Source: a virus
DNA: 46,915 nucleotides
IMG/VR virus record: IMGVR_UViG_3300018424_000041
Span: 1-46,915 of that record
Reading direction: 5' to 3' (one strand)
How positions within the stretch are numbered: the first letter of the stretch is position 1; each line of letters opens with the position of its first letter. A program made the position numbers and the translations under genes. This document shows positions 24,238 to 33,081 of this stretch, piece after piece. The notes below the pieces were generated by a model that had not been told where the DNA came from, made no database searches, and worked only from the letters and a program-made list of their open reading frames with translations.

Positions 24238-25262
24238 AGTCCGATTATCCTCTCCCATGTCGCTGCATCAACCACGCCCGTGGCCGGTAGAGCATACTGC
24301 AGCTGTAGATCCCGAACTGCGGCTTCTGTTCTGCGGCCAAATATTCCATCTACCTTTGCGCCGACAGCCATTTGGATGCGCTTGACACACTCTCCTGAAC
24401 TTCCTATAGCAAAAGTGTTTCTAGAGCAAGCAATTTCTTCTTGGTCTACTACGTCGGTGCCAGCGACAGTGACAAATGTGTTGGGGAATAAATCAAAACC
24501 AACTCGGTCTATCATGAAAACACCATCAAACCCATTTACATTGTTGAACCTTACAGACATTCCCGGAAAGAGCTGTGTTGTAGTATCAGTCTTTAGAAAG
24601 GATGCTTGGAATGTAGCTGCAGTGTCAGCATCTACAGATTTTCTTAGCTTTAAGTCTGATGCGTATAATGTGTCTGTTGTTTCAGAGGGCACGTTGACTT
24701 CTAATGCCGGTTGACTATTTACAATGAATTCCTCAGTAGCAAAGAACAACGTGTTGCGGGCTTCAAAAAATCTAAACTTTAAATCACTGGCAAGTCTAGA
24801 AAGTACATCAAATGTAGACTCATCATTATTCTCATCTTGTACTCTCTGTATGTTTCCATCGATGGGGCTCTGTTGCCCAAAGAAGTTCATTCCAAATCTT
24901 TCTGCCGTGGTTGAAGCGAAGGCCGTTGGAGATATTGCGCCAAAATTTGCGCTTCCTTTCTCTCTTCGCATTCTTTGCATGGGGCGTGATCTTGCGGTAA
25001 CATCAGTTCTGTCTGTGGGACCGTGGTTTAACTTTACGGCAGCTATTTCAAACTCAATACCATTGAATACCACCCGGCGACCAATCATGAAGTAATTATT
25101 ATTGTTCATCCGAAACTCTGGATCGTGTACGACAAACGTAATTTCGCTTACTAGCGACGCAGAAACTTCGTAGTTCAAATTAGTGACGGAATCTCGTATT
25201 TCTACGTTTCGCTCACCAATCTCACCAACGGTAAGTGAGTCTATTGTAATTAAATTCGCCAT
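24234..25262 (-). CDS. Baseplate hub (gpD/gp27-like) with C-terminal peptidoglycan-binding domain
   Basis: 342 residues. Residues 1-280 follow a late control D/hub pattern: an N-terminal beta domain (IEFEIAAVKLNHGPTD), AERFGMNFFGQQSP and LSRLASDLKFRFFEARNTLFF, then MSVRFNNVNGFDGVFMIDRV. Residues about 290-342 are a PG_binding_1 unit (CVKRIQMAVGAKVDGIFG, then AVRDLQLQYALPATGVVDAAT). Located between the tube adaptor and spike as in other contractile tails. The wall-binding unit would touch peptidoglycan as the tube penetrates. Confidence 0.82.
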   Translation of the reverse strand: MANLITIDSLTVGEIGERNVEIRDSVTNLNYEVSASLVSEITFVVHDPEFRMNNNNYFMIGRRVVFNGIEFEIAAVKLNHGPTDRTDVTARSRPMQRMRREKGSANFGAISPTAFASTTAERFGMNFFGQQSPIDGNIQRVQDENNDESTFDVLSRLASDLKFRFFEARNTLFFATEEFIVNSQPALEVNVPSETTDTLYASDLKLRKSVDADTAATFQASFLKTDTTTQLFPGMSVRFNNVNGFDGVFMIDRVGFDLFPNTFVTVAGTDVVDQEEIACSRNTFAIGSSGECVKRIQMAVGAKVDGIFGRRTEAAVRDLQLQYALPATGVVDAATWERIIGL

Positions 25263-25266
25263 AGCC

Positions 25267-26037
25267 TTAGCTTATAGGTAAAGTGGTGCTTGTATCAAAT
25301 CCAGCAGAGGAGAGAATTTTTTGAACATTCCACTCTTCAAGAGCCGCGTTTATTTCATCTTGGGTTCCCAACCCAGATAGATCGACATTGGCGGGAAGTC
25401 GTAAACCAATACCGAAGTCGCCTTCATACTCTCGCTCCGGGTCATCCTCAACTGGCTCGGGTGCGGGCTGAGACGGGATTGTCGGTGCAATGTCTGGCGT
25501 ATGGTATACAACATCTAAGGCAACCAGCTCTGGGTTGTAGGTTGGTGATTCCGTTAGCTGAATTTGTGCTTCTACACGTATTGGTTCTCCATCGGAGTTT
25601 AGCTGCTTTGTCTCAAAGGTCAAACGTGTTATTTTTACGCTGTATGATAGGGCAAGTAGACCGTAAGCGAACTTACAATCGTACCCGTTCGCTGCCATGC
25701 TTTCTAACCCCTCCATGACACTTATAACTGGAGCAGACAAAGCTCCACCACTCTGCTTGTCAGCGATTACCACATTGAAAGTACAAGTTCTTAATTGTGG
25801 ATTTTCTATAGCTAACAATGGTTTTTGATTTGGTCTACGAAGCTCAACAGTCTTTACCGTGACATTATCAAATGTTAACTGTTTCGGAGCAAAGGGAAAT
25901 CTAACCACTACCTGATCTTGAGACGGTAGTGATAGTGTCTTTAGAATGGCTTGTGCGCTGTCCCCAACCGAGCGGAAGGGGCCAATGCTTTTACTTCTTC
26001 CAGATGAGGTTCTGACTGATGTCTTTACTCTTGCCAT
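25267..26037 (-). CDS. Tail tube-hub adaptor protein (CIS_tube/XkdP-like)
   Basis: 256 residues. Residues 40-185 have a strand pattern with VVVRFPFAPKQLTFDNVTV at the start and VKITRLTFETKQLNSDGEPI later, as in contractile injection-system tube adaptor proteins that link the tube end to the baseplate hub. A Pro-rich linker (APTIPSQPAPEPVEDDP) precedes a short C-terminal segment where a LysM would often occur, but LysM is not evident here. Four bases from the hub gene and directly after the tape measure, the normal location. Family assignment is from pattern and order. Confidence 0.68.
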   Translation of the reverse strand: MARVKTSVRTSSGRSKSIGPFRSVGDSAQAILKTLSLPSQDQVVVRFPFAPKQLTFDNVTVKTVELRRPNQKPLLAIENPQLRTCTFNVVIADKQSGGALSAPVISVMEGLESMAANGYDCKFAYGLLALSYSVKITRLTFETKQLNSDGEPIRVEAQIQLTESPTYNPELVALDVVYHTPDIAPTIPSQPAPEPVEDDPEREYEGDFGIGLRLPANVDLSGLGTQDEINAALEEWNVQKILSSAGFDTSTTLPIS

Positions 26038-29000
26038 TATGGAGCTCCACCTTGAGTTGTTCCACCTGTTGTGGACTGAGTTGTTACGGTAACGCCGTTG
26101 CTATTTGGAAGTACCGTGCTTGTTCTTTCCCCAACTGGTATTTCTTCACCATTTATCATAATTGTAGTAGCCTGCTTGGTGTTCTCAGCAATTCTTCTTA
26201 GCTCAACGAGCTGGTCTGCGGCAAGCTGCTCTTGGCCAAGGTTGATGCTTTGAGACTCTGCAAGAAGCGTTGAAATTTCCTTATTTAATACAGCTTCGTC
26301 TACACCAGCAAATGCTCCTCGCTCTATGCCACCAAGCGTAAGCCGCTCTTCTGCAGTCATGCTTGATCCATAGCGTGCCCTCAGAATGTTGATACGCTCT
26401 CGTGGGTCCATGGAGGAGCTATAAGCCAAGGCTGATTCAATTTGATCCATTGCTCGTATCCGACCCTGTACTGCCTCGCCTCCGGTAATTGTCCTAATTC
26501 TTTGACCGAGTTCGTTTTCAAACGCTTTTTGCTCATAGGCCGATGTTAGCTCATCTGCGCTTAATGCTCCACCTGACGCCTCAACAATACTGTCTATCTG
26601 GCTTCTCAACAGGTCTCTGCCGACACGAGATACGTCTTCTCTGCCTTCGCGTGCTCCTAGTCTAAGTAGCTCAGATATTGGACCAAATGCAGCGGCAATT
26701 GGATCGGCACCACGCATTATTTCTAAATTAGTTGCCTGAGTTACAAACGCGCTCACCATATCTGAAGTAAGTGAGTCAGCGTTCATCATCTCGTTTAGGG
26801 CGGCATTGGTTGAAGCCGCAGATTCCGTCCTAAAGAGTGAGGTTGACTCTATGTCGGGCAGTATGCCCATTGTTCTGTCTATGCGGTTTAGATCAGCTGT
26901 GAGCATTACTGTCATGTTTACAGCGTTACTCATGGCGTTCCACAGATCTACACCTATTGCATCAGCGAAACGAAGAAGCTCTTCCCCTGTTTTTCCGGTA
27001 GCGTTCTCTAGTATCATTAAGTTGTCGTGGTAGATTCTTGATGCGCTGGTGACAGCTTCAATGGCCTCCGCTTCAATGCCTCGCTCGCGGATTAATGCCT
27101 CAAGTCTCTCTTGGTCCATGTCATTTATGTCTTTACCGATTAGGTCGCTAAGCATACCACTGTAGGTATCAATAAACTTCTGGAACTCCTTTGTGTCAGC
27201 GCCAGCGGCCATGGCGGTTTGCATATCTTTTTGAAGATTGTATCCTTCAAAGAATTTTTCTGCAGTCATTTTTCCGGCTTCTGCGAACTCTTCAAAGTAC
27301 ATTTCAAGACCATCGGCCATTACGTTAGCAGCGTGATCTTTGTTTCTGACGTTCCATATAGTCATGCCTGTTAGGATAAGACCGCCAACTACTGCACCGA
27401 TTCCTGTTGCGGCCAACGCACTCATTCCACCAAATCCAGCAAGTGCGCTTCCGCCCAAAAGTGCCCCGCCTCCGACTGTTGAAATAGTATTTCCAACACC
27501 AATTCCGTTTTGTTGTGCGCTTATTGCGCCCCCCACAAGAGCAGCGGCACCACCAGCTCCACCGGCGTAACGCAAATTCTTGGACAACATGTATGTTCCA
27601 GCAGCCGCTGAAAGTCCTGCACCTAAACCTCCTCCGGACTGTATCGCTAGTGCATCAACAATTCCGTACCCTATGAGGCCAGCACCTGCGGCCCTAGTTA
27701 AATTCTGAGCATTTACACCGGGAAATTTGCCCAAAGAACCTGCAAAACCTTGATATGCCTTCATTGCCCCGACTGACATTATTAAAACCTTGGTTAATGC
27801 AGATAAAGCAAAAACTGCTGTTAGCAATGGACCGCCCAACACTGAGGCAATTTTAGCTATTGCTGTAGCAAATGCAGCGAGTATTGTCATGAACCCCTTA
27901 AGGACGGGAGCAAACTGAGTAAATGCTTTTGACAAGTCAGCTATTATTCCCGGAAGAGCTTCAAATAGCGGTGTGAAGGAATCAAGTAGCTTGCCAATCA
28001 TTGGAATAAAGTTTGTCGCTATGGAATCAAAGGTTTTGGATATTGAATCAAGTCGATTAAAGAACGCGCTGTTTCCAGACTTGAACAAATCAAATATAGC
28101 TCCAATTACATTGCCAATTGATGTACCAAACTGAATAAATGCATCTTTATTAGCGACAACCAAATCGCTAAAGCCAGCAAATAGTCCTCTACCGCCAGCA
28201 GCATCACCCATGGCCCTAAACATATCAATGACTACATTTGCGGCTGGCTCAAACCTCCTGAGAACATCACCTATGTCGGCAAAGAACTCTCTAACACCTC
28301 TAAAGAAGTCTATAATGCTGTCTGCAAAGGTGTCTAAGCTTTCTATGTTCTCTACTATGTTAGATCTGAAGAATTCGCTAATTGAGTCAACAATTGAAAC
28401 TAGCGTGGGGGCGAATGACTCTGCGCCAGCTTGCTGTATGACTCCAGCAATCGACAGCATGTCTTCTTTGATTATCTTCGATACCTGCATGAACGACTGG
28501 CGGAAAGGCTCTAGGAGCGGATCACCTATGTCAGCAAAAAATGTCTTAAGTGTAGAAAACTCTGTTTTGAGAGTTCCTATGAATGTATTGGCAAGCTCTT
28601 GCCCAATGTTCTGGAATGACTCTTTAACTACAGTATTTCCCTGAAGCGCGGCAAGTAGTCCTTCTACAGTTGTGACTCCAGCCAGAGATCCTTCTTTGAA
28701 CCCCGAGGCACCTTCTATAGCTTTCTTGGTTGCCTTAAAGTCATCCTTATTTATTGCTCCAGCCAAGCCAACTGTAGCAGTTACGTCTCCACCACTTAAG
28801 GCAAATAACGTGCCAGCAATTCTATTGATATTTTGTGGAGCAACTCCAGACCTTATCAAGGAAGAGGTAACCCCCGTGGTGCCCTCGCCGCCCAATAGGC
28901 CCGACAGGGATGGGGAAAGGCCTCTTGTTCCTCTCGCTGCGGCCCGCCTTCCGGCAAGTCCACCACCCAAGTATGGTGATAGGCTGACTTCGTTAAATTG

Positions 29001-29462
29001 ACGTAGGGCTGCTGCTGCGGTTGCCACGGCAGTGGCAACAGATGCTGCGGCGACAGCAACGCCCTTTAGTGCGACGCTATATAAACTAGCTGCTGCTCGT
29101 CCTGTTATTAAAGCAAGCTTTACTGCCACTAATCCTGTGGTAAATAAAGCAATTTCTCCCGCTAAAGCAATAAATCCAAACTTGCCCAAAGCTTTAACAA
29201 ACTTCATAACTGGGCCAGTTACACTCTTTAGGACGCCCTGAAATCTCCTAAGAGAGCGATTTAGCTTTGTTAAAGTTCTGCTATTCTTATTTACAGAATT
29301 ATCTAATTTGTCGCTATTTTCTGTAATGGAACCAAGCCGCTCAGAGAGCTGCATGGCATTTGTGGATATAGCGTTTAGGCTTGTGCGTAGGGCTTGAATC
29401 TGAGCGATGCTCGTAGCTACGCCATTTACGTCAATATCAAGATCTAAGTTTTCCCTAGCCAC
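26037..29462 (-). CDS. Tape measure protein
   Basis: 1141 residues. GTG at 29462 is preceded by TTGGAG at good spacing; an in-frame TTG four codons upstream lacks one. The N-terminus has heptad-rich helices (SIAQIQALRTSLNAISTNA), then hydrophobic membrane-like helices (FGFIALAGEIALFTTGLVAV, GVAVAAASVATAVATAA, FSALTKVLIM and a GAAALVGGAIS region around residue 600-700), and a long helical C-terminus. Length sets the tail length, about 170 nm at 1.5 angstrom per residue (inference). Located downstream of the chaperones and upstream of the hub; no peptidase domain is visible. Confidence 0.88.
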   Translation of the reverse strand: MARENLDLDIDVNGVATSIAQIQALRTSLNAISTNAMQLSERLGSITENSDKLDNSVNKNSRTLTKLNRSLRRFQGVLKSVTGPVMKFVKALGKFGFIALAGEIALFTTGLVAVKLALITGRAAASLYSVALKGVAVAAASVATAVATAAAALRQFNEVSLSPYLGGGLAGRRAAARGTRGLSPSLSGLLGGEGTTGVTSSLIRSGVAPQNINRIAGTLFALSGGDVTATVGLAGAINKDDFKATKKAIEGASGFKEGSLAGVTTVEGLLAALQGNTVVKESFQNIGQELANTFIGTLKTEFSTLKTFFADIGDPLLEPFRQSFMQVSKIIKEDMLSIAGVIQQAGAESFAPTLVSIVDSISEFFRSNIVENIESLDTFADSIIDFFRGVREFFADIGDVLRRFEPAANVVIDMFRAMGDAAGGRGLFAGFSDLVVANKDAFIQFGTSIGNVIGAIFDLFKSGNSAFFNRLDSISKTFDSIATNFIPMIGKLLDSFTPLFEALPGIIADLSKAFTQFAPVLKGFMTILAAFATAIAKIASVLGGPLLTAVFALSALTKVLIMSVGAMKAYQGFAGSLGKFPGVNAQNLTRAAGAGLIGYGIVDALAIQSGGGLGAGLSAAAGTYMLSKNLRYAGGAGGAAALVGGAISAQQNGIGVGNTISTVGGGALLGGSALAGFGGMSALAATGIGAVVGGLILTGMTIWNVRNKDHAANVMADGLEMYFEEFAEAGKMTAEKFFEGYNLQKDMQTAMAAGADTKEFQKFIDTYSGMLSDLIGKDINDMDQERLEALIRERGIEAEAIEAVTSASRIYHDNLMILENATGKTGEELLRFADAIGVDLWNAMSNAVNMTVMLTADLNRIDRTMGILPDIESTSLFRTESAASTNAALNEMMNADSLTSDMVSAFVTQATNLEIMRGADPIAAAFGPISELLRLGAREGREDVSRVGRDLLRSQIDSIVEASGGALSADELTSAYEQKAFENELGQRIRTITGGEAVQGRIRAMDQIESALAYSSSMDPRERINILRARYGSSMTAEERLTLGGIERGAFAGVDEAVLNKEISTLLAESQSINLGQEQLAADQLVELRRIAENTKQATTIMINGEEIPVGERTSTVLPNSNGVTVTTQSTTGGTTQGGAP

Positions 29463-29507
29463 GCACGACTCCAATCAAGACCTAAGGCTCTACATGGTAT
29501 TTTACAG

Positions 29508-29536
29508 CAAAAAGAGGTGGAATCATCCACCTCTTT
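29508..29536 (-). terminator. Intrinsic terminator/attenuator between tail chaperones and tape measure
   Basis: AAAGAGGTGG and CCACCTCTTT form a perfect 10-bp stem (29511-29520 with 29527-29536), six-base loop, followed by TTTTTGC. It overlaps the last codons of the chaperone frame. It could cut down tape measure mRNA relative to upstream genes; no clear promoter lies between it and the tape measure start. Confidence 0.75.
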
Positions 29537-29714
29537 GAGCCTTGGCCTTTCTTTCGGCCTCTTTCTGATCTCTGGACAGAGCGTGAGCAGCGGCCATTCT
29601 CAGGATCCACTCATCGTCTGTACAGTTCAGAATTTGTATTGGGTCAGTATGGAAGGCTTCCCCAAGTCGGGCCGCACTAATGATCCGTGGATCGTGCGAC
29701 AGCCTTTCTACCAA
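29523..29714 (-). CDS. Tail assembly chaperone, frameshifted C-terminal part
   Basis: About 63 residues in the -1 frame relative to gene 29708-30235, overlapping its end by 7 bases. It has no ATG at its beginning and no ribosome site, so it is probably made by a -1 ribosomal frameshift. DPIQILNCTDDEWILRMAAA and the basic tail QKEAERKAKAQRGG fit the T part of lambda-like G/GT chaperones. Located just before the tape measure. The candidate slip region lies between 29714 and about 29730 (CCCT and GGGT runs close to the TAG). Confidence 0.6.
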   Translation of the reverse strand: MVERLSHDPRIISAARLGEAFHTDPIQILNCTDDEWILRMAAAHALSRDQKEAERKAKAQRGG

Positions 29715-30235
29715 CCCTTCGTAGGGTCCTCGGCGTCAATGTCGTCGCCGTACCCAGCGAAGTCCAGAATCTTCAGGGCAACTGCCTCAAGGTGGGGGTC
29801 AATCCCATAAAAGGCGCGGATTGCGTCAGGAAGCGGCTTTGTGGTATTGGTCATCTCCAAAATTGCTGGAGATGCGAAGGTAATGGGAATATCGTTGTCG
29901 TCTGTTACGATTTCACCGTCAAAGTAAATACCGGTTACTGTCTGACCAACCACATAACATGAGAACTTAGTAGAGTCAAGTTCGTCAGTCTTGCGATTTG
30001 TTGCGTTTCTGCGCCAAGACTTGAGCTGCTCGGTAGTGATGTTTGGCGAAAACTTTACAGTGACGCCAGTACGCTCCGGAACGCTGATCTCAACCTCTGG
30101 CCGAGTTACTTCCTTCTCAATTTCTGCCTTGAGCTTATCAAGTACAGAAATGTTCTTAGACGAAGCCTGTGCTGAAGACTTCGGTGTAGCGCCCTGTGCG
30201 GACGGGATGTTGATAATGTCGTCGTTAGTATCCAT
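29708..30235 (-). CDS. Tail assembly chaperone (G-like)
   Basis: 175 residues. N-terminal low-complexity region (AQGATPKSSAQASSKNISVL), then a beta/helix domain with VTVKFSPNITTEQLKSWRRN and FSCYVVGQTVTGIYFDGEIV, ending ALKILDFAGYGDDIDAEDP. Position between the tail tube and tape measure and the overlapping -1 frame mark it as the chaperone that coats the tape measure during assembly. Its ATG lies six bases after a TAGGAT -10 element, though AGGA in the same hexamer could also serve the ribosome. Confidence 0.7.
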   Translation of the reverse strand: MDTNDDIINIPSAQGATPKSSAQASSKNISVLDKLKAEIEKEVTRPEVEISVPERTGVTVKFSPNITTEQLKSWRRNATNRKTDELDSTKFSCYVVGQTVTGIYFDGEIVTDDNDIPITFASPAILEMTNTTKPLPDAIRAFYGIDPHLEAVALKILDFAGYGDDIDAEDPTKGW

Positions 30236-30241
30236 GAGAAT

Positions 30242-30270
30242 ATCCTAATCCAACAAACTGCGCTTGTCAA
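30242..30270 (-). promoter_or_regulatory. Promoter for the chaperone/tape measure unit
   Basis: A perfect TTGACA (30265-30270), 17 bases, TAGGAT (30242-30247), then six bases and ATG. It follows the tail tube terminator directly, which supports a real new start. The mRNA may be leaderless; AGGA inside the -10 is an alternative ribosome site if transcription starts upstream. Confidence 0.6.
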
Positions 30271-30278
30271 GCAGCTTT

Positions 30279-30315
30279 AGAAAAGCACAACGACCCGCCA
30301 TAAAGGCGGGCCGTT
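30279..30315 (-). terminator. Terminator after the tail tube gene
   Basis: AACGGCCCGCC and GGCGGGTCGTT (30305-30315 with 30289-30299) make an 11-bp stem with one G-U pair and a five-base loop, followed by GTGCTTTTCT. Ends the sheath-tube transcript and so separates abundant tube from scarce tape measure. Confidence 0.75.
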
Positions 30316-30335
30316 GCGGTGTGGAGGCGGAGATA

Positions 30336-30782
30336 TCAGGCTACAGTGCTTACCGAGAAGGTAAGCGAGAACTGCGAAGGCGTTCCAGAAGAGGCATCGC
30401 CATCAGGCTCAGTGAGGCCGACGAGGAGCGCCTTTGAATAAACGCGCTCTTCACCGGGTACACGGAGATCACAGTCCAATGTGAAGATGTAAACATCGTA
30501 GTACGTCTGGCCTACGAGCTGACGGAGCTGAGAAAGGCGGGGGCCGTCCTCATCTGGGTCATACATCTTCGTTACAGTGATGTCACCAATCTCAGCAGGA
30601 GCGCAAAGTACCTGAGGGAAGCGGTCGCCGCCATCGTATACCTTCTCTACTGCTGCGCTGATCTCGCCACCGCTGACGGTAGCGAAGTACTTGTTTACTC
30701 CGAACTCTGGACCGGGCGAATGACCGGGGTCATTTCGTGGTGTGATCGAAGCTACAATTTGCCTCTGTGTTGCCTTTGCCAT
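30336..30782 (-). CDS. Tail tube protein
   Basis: 148 residues with ATG after ATAGGAG. Beta-rich with FATVSGGEISAAVEKVYDGG near residue 33, DITVTKMYDPDEDG near 68 and YYDVYIFTLDCDLR near 94, matching contractile tail tube (T4 gp19-like) proteins. Directly after the sheath gene and ends with a terminator, as expected for a highly expressed structural pair. Confidence 0.85.
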   Translation of the reverse strand: MAKATQRQIVASITPRNDPGHSPGPEFGVNKYFATVSGGEISAAVEKVYDGGDRFPQVLCAPAEIGDITVTKMYDPDEDGPRLSQLRQLVGQTYYDVYIFTLDCDLRVPGEERVYSKALLVGLTEPDGDASSGTPSQFSLTFSVSTVA

Positions 30783-30796
30783 TTATTTATCTCCTA

Positions 30797-32284
30797 TCAG
30801 ATGACTGGTGCGGTAAGGTTGCTCTTGGCGATGGTGATCTGAATTTGATCAGCAACGCTTGAGACGCGGACGCCGACCTGAGCCTTAACCAAGCCGGTGG
30901 CCAGCTGAGTGGTGGGGTTGTTGGTGCTATCTACCACAACGCTGAAACCGGGATCGACCAGCTTGCCATCCTCATCGTAGGCCTCGTAGAGACCACCGGC
31001 AAGGCGAATTGGCTCAAGGAAGGCCTTGATGGAGGCTCGCATGTTGCCGAACAGGTTGCCCCTGCCGTCAATTGTCTCAAAGACAAACTGCTCCATGCGC
31101 TCTTCGACGCCGTATACGATGTAGTTGAGAGTGTCTCTCAGGGTGATAAAGCGCCAGTTGGCCTCGTCATTTGAGGCTGAGCGAGCGCCGTACACTCTGA
31201 TTTGACCACTTACTGTCTTGATGGCGTTAACTCTTGCGGCATCAAGGAGGTTTGCCTGAGCTGGCGTAAGGTCAACCTCTAGGCCACGGAGGGTAGCGGC
31301 TGAAGAGATTGCTCCAGCGCCTGCCCGCCATGGACCACCAGCGGCCTGCACTGCCTTTGTGCGGGCGGCTGCTACGTAAGCTTCTGGCGAAATAGTTAGG
31401 GTTGAGCTCGTGATTGCTGAGGTGCCAGCGGCCAGCTCGTCAACTGATGGTGAGTCTACCTTTACGTGTGGGTAGTAGAACGCCATGTGATTTGCTGATG
31501 CATCGGCGGCATAATCAGCAGCCTCAGCCTTTACGGTTGCTTGTGAGGCGCCTGAAGCAAAGCCACAGAGAGCAACTCTGTTGTTTGCGGCGGCGTGATC
31601 CCGAAGACCGTTCCATACCGTTGATCCACTGCGACCCGGGGCAGCAACAGCACCGCTGTTGAGATTCGCCGTAAAGAGGTCCAATGCGTCAACAATCTGG
31701 TCAGTTGTAACCGTAGGCCCGTCTGCTCCACCACTGATTGGCGTGGGGACCAGATTGGCTGGGTAGTCATTTGAAGCGTTTGCGCTTGCTACTTCAACTA
31801 GGTGGTTTACGGAAGAAGCGTTAAGGGTTGCTACTCCGTCCGCAATGCTCGCTAGGTCGCGAGAGGTGTAAATCAAAGCGTCGTTGAGGTAGAACTTGAC
31901 TCGGTAGCCAGCATTGTCGCCGTCAACAACCTCAACCTTGAGGTTCTCGGACCACGCACCGGCGGTCTTGGCGGTCATGACCATTGACGCAGCGTCAGCG
32001 GCATCAAGAAGTGTGAGTGATCCAGCGCTGGCTCCTACGCCAGCTACACGCTGAACGTAGCAGCGGGTGCCGCCCTCGTCAAAGTAGGTCTTAACGTGTG
32101 CGTAGAGGTTCTCGCTCTGGTAGTCGCCGTAGTAAGTGACATAATCAGCGAAGCTGCGAAGTAGAGTTGGGCCGTCTACTGGTCCACGCTCTGTCTCACC
32201 TACAACGAAAAACTGACCAGCAACGATATCTCCGGCGCCTACTGGACCAGTTCTAACCGATGTGGTGATGTTAACTCCGGGCAT
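30797..32284 (-). CDS. Tail sheath protein
   Basis: 495 residues. N-terminus MPGVNITTSVRTGPVGAGDI and FFVVGETERGPVDGPTLLRS is the usual sheath start. The middle contains FYYPHVKVDSPS and the C-terminal part RFITLRDTLNYIVYGVEERM and NNPTTQLATGLVKAQVGVRV, conserved in sheath proteins. Contracts to drive the tube through the host envelope. ATG has GGAGG upstream and a structured leader. Confidence 0.92.
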   Translation of the reverse strand: MPGVNITTSVRTGPVGAGDIVAGQFFVVGETERGPVDGPTLLRSFADYVTYYGDYQSENLYAHVKTYFDEGGTRCYVQRVAGVGASAGSLTLLDAADAASMVMTAKTAGAWSENLKVEVVDGDNAGYRVKFYLNDALIYTSRDLASIADGVATLNASSVNHLVEVASANASNDYPANLVPTPISGGADGPTVTTDQIVDALDLFTANLNSGAVAAPGRSGSTVWNGLRDHAAANNRVALCGFASGASQATVKAEAADYAADASANHMAFYYPHVKVDSPSVDELAAGTSAITSSTLTISPEAYVAAARTKAVQAAGGPWRAGAGAISSAATLRGLEVDLTPAQANLLDAARVNAIKTVSGQIRVYGARSASNDEANWRFITLRDTLNYIVYGVEERMEQFVFETIDGRGNLFGNMRASIKAFLEPIRLAGGLYEAYDEDGKLVDPGFSVVVDSTNNPTTQLATGLVKAQVGVRVSSVADQIQITIAKSNLTAPVI

Positions 32285-32411
32285 TTTCTAGCCTCCAATT
32301 CCTTGTTTTTCAATAATTATTGACATCCGCTTTCGCGGTAGACGTGCATATGCCTTCAGGTATATATTACCACGACAATTCACGATACTCCTGTAACTTC
32401 GGCCTGTGTAA
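32285..32411 (-). promoter_or_regulatory. Leader and possible late promoter of the sheath gene
   Basis: A 127-base gap. GGTAATATATACC (32359-32371) is an AT-rich -10-like element in a GGTA/TACC repeat without a -35 match. Downstream are a CCGC-GAAA-GCGG tetraloop hairpin (32327-32338) and CAATAATTATTG (32311-32322), then GGAGG before the ATG. The GNRA hairpin may protect the 5' end of an abundant mRNA (inference). Confidence 0.4.
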
Positions 32412-32711
32412 TCAGTATATATAGCCTTTAATTCTTCTTCCCGTTACAGACTTTCTGATATCTTCCGACATTTCGACCTTGGGGGCTCGTGTTTTGCGTA
32501 TTGTCCTCAGGTAAAAGTCAGCCAAGTAGTACATATCTACGGGTTCCTTGCTGGCGGTGGTGATCCTTGGGCCCATGGTCGTAACGTCAACCGTTTCAGG
32601 AAGTCCTCTCAGCCAAGTGTTGAACTCGTTGGATAGCCTCCCCCGTAAATGCTTAGTCATGCCTAGCATGAGCTGATCATTTTTATCTAAGAATTTCCAG
32701 TTGAATTCCAT
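32412..32711 (-). CDS. Unknown small protein before the sheath gene
   Basis: 99 residues; the ATG overlaps the stop of the preceding gene as TGATG. Mostly helical with MEFNWKFLDKNDQLMLGMTK at the start and MYYLADFYLRTIRKTRAPKV near residue 60; basic C-terminus (KSVTGRRIKGYIY). The family is not recognised. Position between the giant protein and the sheath suggests a virion or assembly factor. Confidence 0.6.
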   Translation of the reverse strand: MEFNWKFLDKNDQLMLGMTKHLRGRLSNEFNTWLRGLPETVDVTTMGPRITTASKEPVDMYYLADFYLRTIRKTRAPKVEMSEDIRKSVTGRRIKGYIY

Positions 32712-33046
32712 CAGTCCACCAAAGCATCCTCGGGAACTTCACCAAGTTCTTCTGTTATGAGTTCAACCATCTTCTGGTGTGGAGTGTTGTTTTTGCCCAT
32801 TACCGGCGTGCCGTGCAATACGTTTACTATGTAATGAATTGAAGCAAAGTATTGATGAACCGGGTTGGTGGAATCGTAATCTAACCCCCCGTACAAGGAT
32901 AGGGGCAGGTATCCTCCGCGCATACGGAAATACCCATTTCTCTTCAAAGACTCCTGTAGCTGCTCTCTTGTGAGCTTTCGTTTCTCGTTTGAGAAAAGAT
33001 CTTCGTTGCCTGCTACACCAACTGTCCATGTGACATTTTTGCTCAT
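32711..33046 (-). CDS. Unknown small protein with possible leaderless start
   Basis: 111 residues, alpha/beta. RKLTREQLQESLKRNGYFRM is a basic helix, followed by GGYLPLSLYGGLDYDSTNPV and a C-terminal acidic segment. No family recognised. No ribosome site at normal distance; TATAAA is eight bases before the ATG. Coupled with the next gene by TGATG. Confidence 0.6.
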   Translation of the reverse strand: MSKNVTWTVGVAGNEDLFSNEKRKLTREQLQESLKRNGYFRMRGGYLPLSLYGGLDYDSTNPVHQYFASIHYIVNVLHGTPVMGKNNTPHQKMVELITEELGEVPEDALVD

Positions 33047-33054
33047 GATACTAA

Positions 33055-33081
33055 TTTATACCTTTTTCTACTGAGAATCAA
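33055..33081 (-). promoter_or_regulatory. Possible promoter before gene 32711-33046
   Basis: TTGATT (33076-33081), 15 bases, TATAAA (33055-33060), eight bases, ATG. The spacing is short and the element overlaps the end of the giant gene, so this is weaker than the other promoters listed. Confidence 0.35.
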
